Assembly: GCA_900104855.1 (NCBI GenBank)
Contig: FNSS01000001.1
Coordinates: 4,154,001-4,218,000, forward strand
Source of the DNA: Rhizobiales bacterium GAS188
GTDB taxonomy: Bacteria; Pseudomonadota; Alphaproteobacteria; Rhizobiales; Beijerinckiaceae
Direction of reading: 5' to 3'
DNA: 64,000 nucleotides
How positions within the stretch are numbered: the first letter of the stretch is position 1; the number at the start of each line of letters is the position of its first letter. Of this stretch, positions 9,181 to 16,698 are shown piece after piece. Position numbers and translations under genes: made by a program. The notes beneath the pieces are model-generated. The model did not search any database, was not told the origin of the DNA, and worked only from the letters and a program-made list of their open reading frames with translations.

Positions 9181-9558
9181 TCACAGATGGATCACGCCGA
9201 TCCGGACCGCGTGAGCGATGGCGTCGGTCCGGCCCGTCGCGTCCAGTTTGTCGAGAAGCGAGCCTACGTGGAATTTGGCGGTGTGAACCGATATCCCCAG
9301 GCGGCTGGCGATGAGCTTGTTCGAGGCGCCCTCAGCCAAAAGGGCGAGGACTTCAATCTCGCGCGGAGTCAACGCTATGTCGGAACCTGCAGCAGGCGCC
9401 TTCTCGGGTGAGACCAGGACAGCGTCCGCCGGCTCGCCCGGCGCGGCCAGCCGCACGCCGGGCAAGTCCGTGAGCAGGGCGGCGAGTCGATCCGCAACGC
9501 CCGGCTCGCTGACCTCGATCGCGATCACGATCGGCTCGTGAGCGGGCTCGGTCGTCAA
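9181..9558 (-). CDS. LuxR/FixJ-type DNA-binding regulator lacking a full receiver domain
   Basis: A 125-residue protein. The C-terminal half (about 62-125) is a GerE/LuxR helix-turn-helix: LTPREIEVLALLAEGASNKL then ISVHTAKFHVGSLLDKL, the recognition helix. The N-terminal ~60 residues are too short for a receiver domain and no phospho-acceptor Asp motif is seen; a fragment like VADRLAALLTDLPGVRL could be a shortened receiver remnant. Its ATG overlaps the stop of the upstream HtrA-like gene (ATGA), so the two are translated together. It may read out the state of that protein rather than phosphorylation (inference). Confidence 0.85.
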   Translation of the reverse strand: MTTEPAHEPIVIAIEVSEPGVADRLAALLTDLPGVRLAAPGEPADAVLVSPEKAPAAGSDIALTPREIEVLALLAEGASNKLIASRLGISVHTAKFHVGSLLDKLDATGRTDAIAHAVRIGVIHL

Positions 9559-10469
9559 GCGGCGGGCCTCTCGCGGATCGTCAGGCTAACCTCCGCAGGC
9601 TCGCCCGCCCGCTTCAACGACAGCTTGACCGAAGAGCCGACGCTGTCGGCCCCCAATGCGCGCAGCAGCGTCCGAATGCTCCGGATCGACTGTCCATTCC
9701 AGGCGACGATCATATCTCCCTGCCGGACACCCGCCACTGCCCCGGGCCCCTTGGCGTCAACGCTCATGACCATGGCGCCAACGCCTCCATCATCGAGCCT
9801 GACGGGCTGTAGCCCGAGTCCGAGATAGCCGCGCGCGATCCGGCCGTGGGTCTCGAGCTTGGCGGCGACCCGGTCGACGGTCGCTGACGGGATGATCAAC
9901 ACCCGCCGCCGCGGGCCGAACACCGCCATGCCGAATGCGCGCCCGCTCGCGTCGAGCGCAACCCCGCCCTCGCTCGATCGGCGCAGTGAGACGTCGAGCT
10001 CGATGCGGGCGTCGATCTCCCCACCGCGCAGGCTCCGCCACCCGCCGCCGGCCATCGACACGACGCCAAGCGCCGCAACTGGGGCGCCGTCCTGCGCTCC
10101 CACGACGATCGCGAGCGCACCGGCCGCAACAGGATCGGGAGTGAGTGTCGCCGTCTGCAGATCTGCGCGGCCAATGCGCAGCAGCGCGACGTCGGTGGTC
10201 GGGTCGCGCCCCGCCAGCGTCGCAGGCACTGATTCTCCGCCTGGCAGCACGACCGCGATCTCGCCGTCCTCGGCCAGCGCCTCATTGGCGGTTATGATCA
10301 GGCCGGGCCTCCAGACGAAGCCGCTCGCGCGCGAGTGATGGGAATGGACGGAGACGACGCCTGATGCCGTGCGGGTGACAAGATCGGAGAGTGCGCCGGA
10401 GAGACTCGCGAGCGTGAAAGTCGAAATGGGGTCGGACGAATTGGGGGTAGACATGCTGGGGTCAGACAT
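9555..10469 (-). CDS. HtrA/DegP-like protein with PDZ domain, apparently protease-dead
   Basis: A 304-residue protein with the trypsin-like DegP fold (about 35-195) and one PDZ domain (about 205-300, RGYLGLGLQPV, GPGAVAGVRQGDMIVAWNG). The protease motifs align with the family but the catalytic residues are changed: the His motif TNNHV reads TANEA (Glu near residue 63), the Ser motif GNSGGP reads SSEGGV (Glu near 167), while the Asp motif TTDVALL (near 93) is kept. No signal peptide is visible, so it may be cytoplasmic. ATG at 10469 is chosen over an earlier codon at 10493 because AGGAGA lies 6 bases before it. First gene of a pair with the LuxR-type regulator. Confidence 0.85.
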   Translation of the reverse strand: MSDPSMSTPNSSDPISTFTLASLSGALSDLVTRTASGVVSVHSHHSRASGFVWRPGLIITANEALAEDGEIAVVLPGGESVPATLAGRDPTTDVALLRIGRADLQTATLTPDPVAAGALAIVVGAQDGAPVAALGVVSMAGGGWRSLRGGEIDARIELDVSLRRSSEGGVALDASGRAFGMAVFGPRRRVLIIPSATVDRVAAKLETHGRIARGYLGLGLQPVRLDDGGVGAMVMSVDAKGPGAVAGVRQGDMIVAWNGQSIRSIRTLLRALGADSVGSSVKLSLKRAGEPAEVSLTIRERPAA

Positions 10470-10711
10470 GGGGATCTCCTGGGTTGATCCCAATGTGAGA
10501 ACGCACTCGCGGCTTGCCTACTGCCCGGCTGGGCAGGTGAGCGGCCAGGCAGGCTTGAGCTTCGCCTCCCGTCGCGTATGCTGCAGTCGCCTGATATTGA
10601 ATCTCGCGCCGGTGGCGACATGGCAGGCCGTCCGGTTCGGCCACCATCGACCTCGCGGAGAGGTCGCGTCGCCCCGGGCGAGCCTTGAGCTCGATTGTCG
10701 AAGGAGAGACC

Positions 10712-11644
10712 ATGATGGCGAAGAAACCCGCATGGGCCGGCGTATTCCCGGCCATCACGACGCAATTCCGGGCGGATTTTTCGCTCGACCTCGAGGCGAC
10801 CCGCAAGGTCGCGGCGGCGCTGGTCGCCGATGGCGTGTCCGGCCTCATCGCCTGCGGCACGGTGGGGGAGAACAATGCGCTTGCGCGCGACGAGAAGCTC
10901 GCCGTCATGGAGGCCCTGAAGGACGCAGCCGGCAGCCGCGTCCCGGTCATCGCCGGCGTTGCCGAATATACGACGGCGCTGGCCTGCGACATCGCCAGGG
11001 AAGCGCAGCGCCTTCGCCTCGACGGGCTGATGGTCCTGCCCGCCATGGTCTATTCGGCAAAGCCGCGCGAGACGCTGGCGCATTTCCGCACCATCGGGGC
11101 TGCGAGCGACGTGCCGATCATGATCTACAACAACCCGCCGCTCTACAAGACCGACGTCACGCCGCAGATGCTCGCCTCGCTGGCCGATGTCGAGACCATC
11201 GTGTCGTTCAAGGAATCCTCCGGCGATACCCGTCGCTTCGTCGATCTGCGCAACATGACCGGGGATCGCTTCATCCCCTTCTGCGGCCTCGACGACGTGG
11301 TGGTGGAAAGCGTGGCGCTGGGCGCGCAAGGCTGGGTGTCCGGCCTCTCCAACGTCTTCCCGCGCGAGGGCGAGACCTTGTTCCGGCTCGCCGCCGCCGG
11401 GCGCCTGGCCGAGGCGATGCCCCTCTATGATTGGTTCATGCCGCTCCTGCATCTCGATGCCCGCGCGGACCTCGTGCAATGCATCAAGCTCTGCGAGCAC
11501 ATCGCCGGGCGCGGCTCGCCGGTCACTCGCCCCCCGCGCCTGCCCCTCGACGCCGAGGAGAGGGCCGAGATCGAAGGCCTGATGCGCGACGCCATGGCGA
11601 AGCGGCCGAAGCTGCCCGAGGTCGGGCTGAGCCGCGCCGCTTGA
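10712..11644 (+). CDS. DapA-family (dihydrodipicolinate synthase/N-acetylneuraminate lyase) aldolase
   Basis: A 310-residue class I aldolase of the DapA/NanA superfamily, which adds or removes pyruvate through a Schiff base. Seen: GTVGENNAL (about 47-55; family GTTGE loop), the catalytic Tyr in IYNNPPLY (about 136), and the Schiff-base Lys in VSFKESSGD (about 165). The family is broad, and this is not necessarily the lysine enzyme: dapF lies 41 kb away and the surroundings suggest amino-acid or opine-like metabolism. ATG at 10712 is chosen because GGAGAG precedes it. The 3' part (from 11417) is duplicated, with a 60-base deletion, at 30943-31110. Confidence 0.87.
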   Translation: MMAKKPAWAGVFPAITTQFRADFSLDLEATRKVAAALVADGVSGLIACGTVGENNALARDEKLAVMEALKDAAGSRVPVIAGVAEYTTALACDIAREAQRLRLDGLMVLPAMVYSAKPRETLAHFRTIGAASDVPIMIYNNPPLYKTDVTPQMLASLADVETIVSFKESSGDTRRFVDLRNMTGDRFIPFCGLDDVVVESVALGAQGWVSGLSNVFPREGETLFRLAAAGRLAEAMPLYDWFMPLLHLDARADLVQCIKLCEHIAGRGSPVTRPPRLPLDAEERAEIEGLMRDAMAKRPKLPEVGLSRAA

Positions 11645-11652
11645 GTGGCCGC

Positions 11653-11805
11653 GTAACCTTCTCCCGCACTTCGCGGGAGAAGGTGCAAGTTCTTGAACGG
11701 AAAGACTCTGCGAAGCCGAGGCGGATGAGGGGCGCCGGTGAAGGGCCAGATCTTGAAGTAAAGACCTTGCGCCCCTCATCCGCCCTCACTGCGCAGAGTC
11801 TTTCC
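11653..11805. repeat. dispersed two-hairpin intergenic repeat, copy A
   Basis: Begins with the stem CTTCTCCCGC/GCGGGAGAAG just after the DapA-family stop, then the core CGGATGAGGGGCGCCGGTG and its mirror CGCCCCTCATCCGCC. The outer bases AAAGACTCTGCG and CGCAGAGTCTTT pair across the element. Copies B, C and D lie near 31.12, 33.71 and 55.06 kb. The first hairpin may end the DapA-family transcript. Confidence 0.75.
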
Positions 11806-11827
11806 AATTACGGCGACACTGCACTTA

Positions 11828-12929
11828 CTCACCGGTCGGCAATTAAGGCGACAAATGGCTTGTACATTGGCGCATGGTTTGGTATCATGAGCCATGAAGC
11901 GAGACGGGCGCAGCTTTGATCACCGAACACTTGAGGCCATACGGCTGATGGCGGTGGAGCGGGTGCGGGACGGAGAGCCGGCCTCTTCGGTTATCGCGTC
12001 TTACGGTTTCAGTCGCACGACGATCTACAAATGGGTTGCGGCCGCGGCGACACCGGGGATTGGCCTGAAAGCGCTGCTGTCTCGGCCGGCGAGTGGGCGG
12101 CCGCGCACTTTGTCCCCTCATCAGGAGCGGCAGGTTTATCGCTGGATCAATGGCCGCGACCCTCGCCAGTATGGACTGGATTTCGGCCTGTGGACGCGGT
12201 CGATAGTGGCCAGCCTGATCGAGCGCAAGTTTGACATTCGCCTTGGTGTGACCGCCGTGGGCGAATTGCTCGCCAAACTCGGGTTGACACCGCAAAAGCC
12301 GTTGCAGCGCGCCTACCAGCGCGATCCGGAAGCCATCGAGAGATGGCAGCGCGAAACCTTTCCCGCCATTGCGCGGCAGGCGAAAGCGTCAGGGGGCGAG
12401 ATCTATTTCTGGGATGAGTCCGGGTTTCGTGCGGACACTGTGCACGGCAAGACTTGGGGTGTGAAAGGGCAAACACCTGTTGTCGAGCGCCCCGGTCAAC
12501 GGCAATCGATCAGTGCGGCATCGGCCGTGAATTCGAAAGGCGCTTTCTGGTATTGCACTTATCAAGGCGGCCTCAACGCGGAGCTGTTTGTTGATCTGCT
12601 GCGGCGAATGATGCGGCACCGCACGAAGCCGGTGCATCTGGTGGTAGACGGCCTCCCGGCGCACAAGACGACGCTGGCAAAAGCCTATGTTGCGTCGACC
12701 AATGGGCTGCTGACGCTACACTTCCTTCCCGGTTATGCGCCCGAGTTGAACCCTGATGAACTTGTCTGGAGCCATATGAAGCGCACCGGCGTTGCCAGGA
12801 CACCACTGCGCAAAAGCGAAACACTACGAGGCAAAATCGAAACCCAACTTGCAGCACTCAGGACAACGCCCGGGCTCATCCGATCATTCTTCAAGGCCCC
12901 AGCTGTCGCCTATATTACCGACTGGTGAG
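11828..12929 (+). mobile_element. IS630-family insertion sequence
   Basis: About 1.1 kb. Near-perfect terminal inverted repeats at 11828-11853 and 12904-12929 (CTCACCGGTCGGCAATTAAG at the left end, 4 mismatches), flanked on both sides by TA at 11826-11827 and 12930-12931, the target duplication expected of IS630/Tc1-type elements. It contains one intact transposase whose stop codon lies inside the right repeat. Confidence 0.93.
11894..12928 (+). CDS. IS630-family transposase
   Basis: A 344-residue DDE transposase, full length. N-terminal helix-turn-helix (about 30-60, ASYGFSRTTIYKWVAAAA), then the catalytic core: first Asp in IYFWDESGFRAD (about 173), second Asp in VHLVVDGLPAHK (about 252), and the last acidic residue in LPGYAPELNPDELVW (about 280-294). 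It cuts and joins the inverted repeats at TA sites. Intact, so the element may still be mobile. The ATG at 11894 follows TGGTATCATGAGCC and lies just inside the left repeat. Confidence 0.95.
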   Translation: MKRDGRSFDHRTLEAIRLMAVERVRDGEPASSVIASYGFSRTTIYKWVAAAATPGIGLKALLSRPASGRPRTLSPHQERQVYRWINGRDPRQYGLDFGLWTRSIVASLIERKFDIRLGVTAVGELLAKLGLTPQKPLQRAYQRDPEAIERWQRETFPAIARQAKASGGEIYFWDESGFRADTVHGKTWGVKGQTPVVERPGQRQSISAASAVNSKGAFWYCTYQGGLNAELFVDLLRRMMRHRTKPVHLVVDGLPAHKTTLAKAYVASTNGLLTLHFLPGYAPELNPDELVWSHMKRTGVARTPLRKSETLRGKIETQLAALRTTPGLIRSFFKAPAVAYITDW

Positions 12930-13279
12930 TAATGATCAATAGGGTGCTTTCGCCCGAATATCTCGCCTGACTGGACGAGGCGCTCCAGATCGACGAGATG
13001 GACATGCCCGACCGAGGTCGTCTGCGGTTCCTTCAGAACATCCGCCGCAAGAATTCGAGCGACCGTTTCGCGATAGGAAATCGAAGTGTCGAGAGCCTTC
13101 ACGGCGCTCTGATCGCGCCAGAATGTCAGGACGAGCCCTTCCTCCTCGTCTCGGCTCATCACGCAACCGAGAAATCCCACTTGCGTCTGGAACATGGGCA
13201 GCGAGACCTCACGCGCGAAGGCCTCATAGGCTTCGCCGCGCCCTGCTTTCAATCCCGTCTTCCACAAGCGGCCAATCAT
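12884..13279 (-). CDS. ABM-like (dimeric alpha-beta barrel) protein, 3' end rewritten by IS630
   Basis: A small ABM-type domain: MIGRLWKTGLKAGRGEAYEA, GFLGCVMSRDEEEGLVLTFW and the region to about residue 95 match the antibiotic-biosynthesis-monooxygenase fold. The last 15 codons and the stop come from the IS630 right end. Removing the element and one TA restores CAT TAA at the junction, so the native protein ended at His after KHPID, about 116 residues. The insertion thus lies in the stop codon and adds a short foreign tail without cutting the domain. Function unknown; possibly still active. Confidence 0.8.
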   Translation of the reverse strand: MIGRLWKTGLKAGRGEAYEAFAREVSLPMFQTQVGFLGCVMSRDEEEGLVLTFWRDQSAVKALDTSISYRETVARILAADVLKEPQTTSVGHVHLVDLERLVQSGEIFGRKHPIDHYSPVGNIGDSWGLEE

Positions 13280-13440
13280 CCCGCACGTCCCTCCAGCCGA
13301 GCCATGGAGGCCGCCTCTATCCCGACGCTGCGTCGCGCCGCAATCCGGATCTTGCGCGGGAATAAGCGATCATTCGCGGGCGCCAGGGCCGCTCACCGCG
13401 CCCCTTCATCGTCCGAAATCCAACCGGATCGCCCCTTTCG

Positions 13441-13845
13441 TCAGCCCCTCAAACTATTCCACGGGGCTTCGTCGGCCATGTCGATCATTTCGAACCCGTC
13501 GCCGACGCAAGGGCCGAAAATCGCAATAACCTTGGCCTCGTCGTCACCGACATTGAACGAAGCGTGGACCACGCCGGGTGGCATAAAGGCCGAATCCCCT
13601 GGGCCGAGAAGCCGCTTCTCCTGGTCGATCCATTGCTCGATCCGCCCGGCGACGACGAAAATCAACTCTTCTTGGTGCGTATGCTTGTGAAAGTTATGGC
13701 CCTTTCCGGGGATCAAACTGCCCTGGACAATGGCCAGCTGCGCCGCACCGGTGCTGGCTGGATTGCTGAGCCAACCGATCCGCCCCCAGTCCAAACGATA
13801 TAGGAGTTGGCCCACTAACAACGCATCCAGCCGCTGCTGCGGCAT
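13441..13845 (-). CDS. cupin-domain protein with a doubtful N-terminus
   Basis: A 134-residue frame with a single cupin barrel (about 36-115): metal ligands in HKHTHQEELIF (about 54-64) and the second motif PPGVVHASFN (about 88-97). Cupins of this type bind a metal and range from isomerases to sugar or polyketide enzymes; no reaction can be assigned. The first ~12 codons (MPQQRLDALLVG) look like the middle of a PF04392 substrate-binding protein (family form QxADALLVG), and the sequence before them continues that relic. The cupin frame is therefore probably joined to a decayed gene, and its native start is lost or is an alternative codon inside. Confidence 0.7.
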   Translation of the reverse strand: MPQQRLDALLVGQLLYRLDWGRIGWLSNPASTGAAQLAIVQGSLIPGKGHNFHKHTHQEELIFVVAGRIEQWIDQEKRLLGPGDSAFMPPGVVHASFNVGDDEAKVIAIFGPCVGDGFEMIDMADEAPWNSLRG

Positions 13846-14293
13846 TTCAGCGAATGCGCGAGGCTGATACCGGTGATGTTGCCGCTGGGATGTGCGAGGC
13901 TCGCGACTGTTCCTATTCTGAGCAGTCGATCATGATCGCGAGGATCGGTATCGTGCGGGTCGCAGCGTTGAATTCGGTCGCGAATTCATTGCCGATGACG
14001 GCGATCAGATCCGGATCGCGGTTCACGACCTCGCGAGCGAGATCGGCAAATCGATCGGGATGTCCCTCGGCAGAATACCGCTCAATGATCAGGTTGCCGC
14101 CCTCGGTGTAGCCCGATCGATGCAGCTCAACGAAAAACAAGTGATAGAACGTTCCGCCCTTTTCGGTCAGCTGGTTGGCAGGAATGATCGGATGGACGAG
14201 CGCGATCCGGTAGTGCCTCCCCGGTTGTTGCGCTAGCGCCGATCTCGCTACAGCCGTGAGCAAAAGACCGGCCGTGAACTCCCGCCGTCTCAT
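13810..14293 (-). pseudogene. ABC substrate-binding protein (PF04392), truncated and frameshifted
   Basis: Begins with the signal MRRREFTAGLLLTAVARSA and runs 126 codons to a stop at 13913, against about 325 for the family. Past the stop, another frame continues the family pattern (GTVASLAHPSGNITGISLA), and after a further deletion a third frame reads AFAEMPQQRLDALLVG. So at least one frameshift and one large internal deletion have removed the gene. Its ATG overlaps the stop of the intact copy upstream. Confidence 0.8.
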
Positions 14294-15279
14294 TCGATCA
14301 CCGCGTCGGCGCGGGCGAGGAGCAACGCCGGCACGTCGATGCCAAGCGCCTTGGCGGTCTTGAGGTTGATCACCAGCTCGAACTTGGTCGGCTGCTCGAT
14401 CGGCAGTTCGGCCGGTCTCGAGCCCTTGAGGATGCGATCCACATATGTCGCCGTGCGCCGAAAATTATCGCTCTGGTCATTTCCGTAGGACAGCAGGCCG
14501 CCGAGTTCAGCGAAGAAACGGCGCGGATAGACGGCAGGGAGACGGTAGTGAGCCGCCAGCGATGTGACCTCCGCGCGATGCACGTTCATGAAGGCCTCCG
14601 GCATGACGATAAGGCCACTATTCGGCTCGCGGGCCTGCGCCGCAACCATGGAATCGAGCTCGGACATGTCGCGAACAGGTGCTGCGATCGCCTCCACCGT
14701 GAAGGACGCAGCGGCGGCTTTGAAGGGGGTCAGGAAATATTCGGCGAACGGTGCCGTCGCCGGGTTGAACAAGAAGGCGACCCGGGCGATGCGCGGCGCG
14801 ACTTCCTTGAGCAGCTCCAGCCACTTGCCGGCCATGGAGCCTTCCATGTCGATGAGGCCGGTGACGTTGCCGCCCGGTCGCGGCAGGCCAGCGACGAAGC
14901 CGCTGCCGACCGGATCGGAAACATTCGCGAAAATGATGGGGATGGTGCGCGTTTCTTGCAGCATCGCCGCAGTGGTGGGTGTGTTTTGCGTCAGAATGAG
15001 GTCGGGTTGGAGCGCAGCGAGCTCCTTCGCGAATCGTTGCATCAGATCCGCGTCGGCCGCCGCCCAGCGAGCGTCGAGCCGGATGTTGCGGCCCTCCGTC
15101 CACCCGAGCTCCTGGAGTCCGCCCCGGAACGCCGCGACATTGGCCTGCCCTTCCCGGTCGCTCTCCGCATACCCCATCAGCACGCCGATCCGCCGCATCC
15201 GGTCGACCTGTTGCGCGTACACGGCGAGCGGCGAAGCCGCCGCCGCGCCGAGGAATGCGATGAACTCCCGCCGCCTCAT
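14290..15279 (-). CDS. ABC transporter substrate-binding protein (PF04392, TrpX-like)
   Basis: A 329-residue complete periplasmic binding protein of the ABC_sub_bind family. Signal peptide MRRREFIAFLGAAAASPLAV then AQQ; the core motifs are RRIGVLMGYAESD (about 29-41), SDPVGSGFVAGLPRPGGNVT (about 121-140) and the C-terminal ADAVIE. The family binds amino acids or other small molecules, but ligands are mostly unknown. No permease or ATPase gene is adjacent, which is usual for these arrays. It is the only intact member of a head-to-tail array of four, with ATGA junctions on both sides. Confidence 0.9.
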   Translation of the reverse strand: MRRREFIAFLGAAAASPLAVYAQQVDRMRRIGVLMGYAESDREGQANVAAFRGGLQELGWTEGRNIRLDARWAAADADLMQRFAKELAALQPDLILTQNTPTTAAMLQETRTIPIIFANVSDPVGSGFVAGLPRPGGNVTGLIDMEGSMAGKWLELLKEVAPRIARVAFLFNPATAPFAEYFLTPFKAAAASFTVEAIAAPVRDMSELDSMVAAQAREPNSGLIVMPEAFMNVHRAEVTSLAAHYRLPAVYPRRFFAELGGLLSYGNDQSDNFRRTATYVDRILKGSRPAELPIEQPTKFELVINLKTAKALGIDVPALLLARADAVIE

Positions 15280-15556
15280 TCGATCACCTCGTCGGCCTGG
15301 GCGAGGAGCGATGGCGGGATGGTGATGCCCAGCGTCTTGAGCCGCAGGCAGTCGGCGGCGAGCGCTGGAAACCGGTCGCCTTGGCCATCGGCGGAGAGGT
15401 AGTCGATGGCGATGGTCTGGCCATCCCTATAGCCAGGTCGCGCAGGCCTTGGAAGCACCCCTTAAATCTCTCCGAGCATCCCGGATCGAAGGTCAGGAAG
15501 CAGAGCCGCGGGATCCTCCCCGCCGGCTGCCGCTCAAATGGCTCGCGGCGCCTCAT
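15276..15556 (-). pseudogene. ABC substrate-binding protein (PF04392), internally deleted remnant
   Basis: The frame at 15276-15458 joins an N-terminal family segment (YRDGQTIAIDYLSADGQGDR) directly to the C-terminal end (TLGITIPPSLLAQADEVIE), so about 200 residues are missing. Upstream bases read RIPRLCFLTFDPGCSERFKG in another frame, which is the family N-terminus; a frameshift thus separates the two parts. Stop overlaps the start of the intact copy. Confidence 0.8.
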
Positions 15557-16532
15557 TCGATGATCTCATCGGCCCGAACGAGCAATTCCGCCGGGGCCTC
15601 GAAGCCGATCGACTTGGCGGTCCTCAGGTTGAGGGCAAAGCGAAAGAGTGTCGGCTGTTCGAACGGCAATTGCGCAGGGCTCGTTCCTTTCAGAATCCGA
15701 TCTATGAGTGCTGCCAGGCGATCGAGACTTTCGTCGTAATCCGGACCGTATGACATCAAGCCGCCGTCGCGGACGAGGAAGTCGAACTCATAGATGGCCG
15801 GCAGCCGATGCGCCTCCGCAAACGCGAAAACCAGCTTTCGGTTGAGAGTGGTAAGCGCATCGGCGACCATGAGAATCGCATCCGGCATGTCGCGATTCAT
15901 GGCTCCGAACGCCTGTTCGAAATCAGCGGGCTCGCGCACGCCCAAGGGCTGGACGCTGACACCCAGCGCCCGGGCGCCCGCCTCCGACGCCCGGTAACGC
16001 TCCGTCATTCCGAGGTCGTCGGCGTTCCACAGCACCGCCACCCGGCGCAAGCCGGGCGCAAACTGCTTGAGAAGCTCCAGCCGCTTGGGCGTGACTTCCG
16101 CCGACACGTCCGAGATGCCGGTAAGGTTGCCGCCTGGCCGCGCCAGGCTGCCGACCAACCCGGTTCCGACCGGATCGCCCGTTCCGAACGCCACTGCCGG
16201 AAGTGTCGTCCCCTTCTTGACTGCGAGAGCCGCCGGATACCCGAAGGTGACATGACGTCGACCTTGCTTGCAACGAGCTCGGCGGCGAGCTGCGGCAGGC
16301 GTTGTGCGTTCCCCTCCGCCTCGCGGCGTTCGAATACCAAATTTCTATCAAGCGCATAGCCGTGCCGGGCGAGGCCGCGGATGAGGGATGCCCCGAAGGG
16401 ACTGTCGTCGGTGACGGCTCTGGAACCGAGCAACCCGACGCGGAAGACCTTGCCCGGCCTTTGAGCGAGCGCCCCAAGTGGCCACGCTGCCGCCGCGCCG
16501 CCGACCAGCGTGATCAATTCGCGTCGTCTCAT
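15553..16532 (-). pseudogene. ABC substrate-binding protein (PF04392), single-base frameshift
   Basis: Full-length gene but for one lesion. The 5' part reads MRRRELITLVGGAAAAWPLG (signal) to KVDV; near 16250 one base appears missing, and the next frame continues as FGYPAALAVKKGTTLPAVAF, then DPVGTGLVGSLARPGGNLTG to the end VRADEIIE. Restoring a base gives a ~327-residue protein. The start at 16532 has GGAGAAGG before it. First gene of the array. The lesion could be a true mutation or a sequencing error. Confidence 0.85.
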
Positions 16533-16698
16533 CTGCCTTCTCCAGGCTGGACCACGCTTCGCGCCATGACATGCATAACATATTGCCCCTGCGGTGTGCG
16601 AATTGGACGGGATCAACTCGCCTCCTGCCGGGCCGAAGGGCCGAAGGGCCGCAATGAATGGGGTCGACACCCATTTTGCTTGCCATGGTGCAATCTGC

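Noticed and set aside
10712-11644. Naming the aldolase dapA
   Set aside because: The DapA/NanA family is broad, there are no lysine genes beside it, and the neighbours suggest catabolism.
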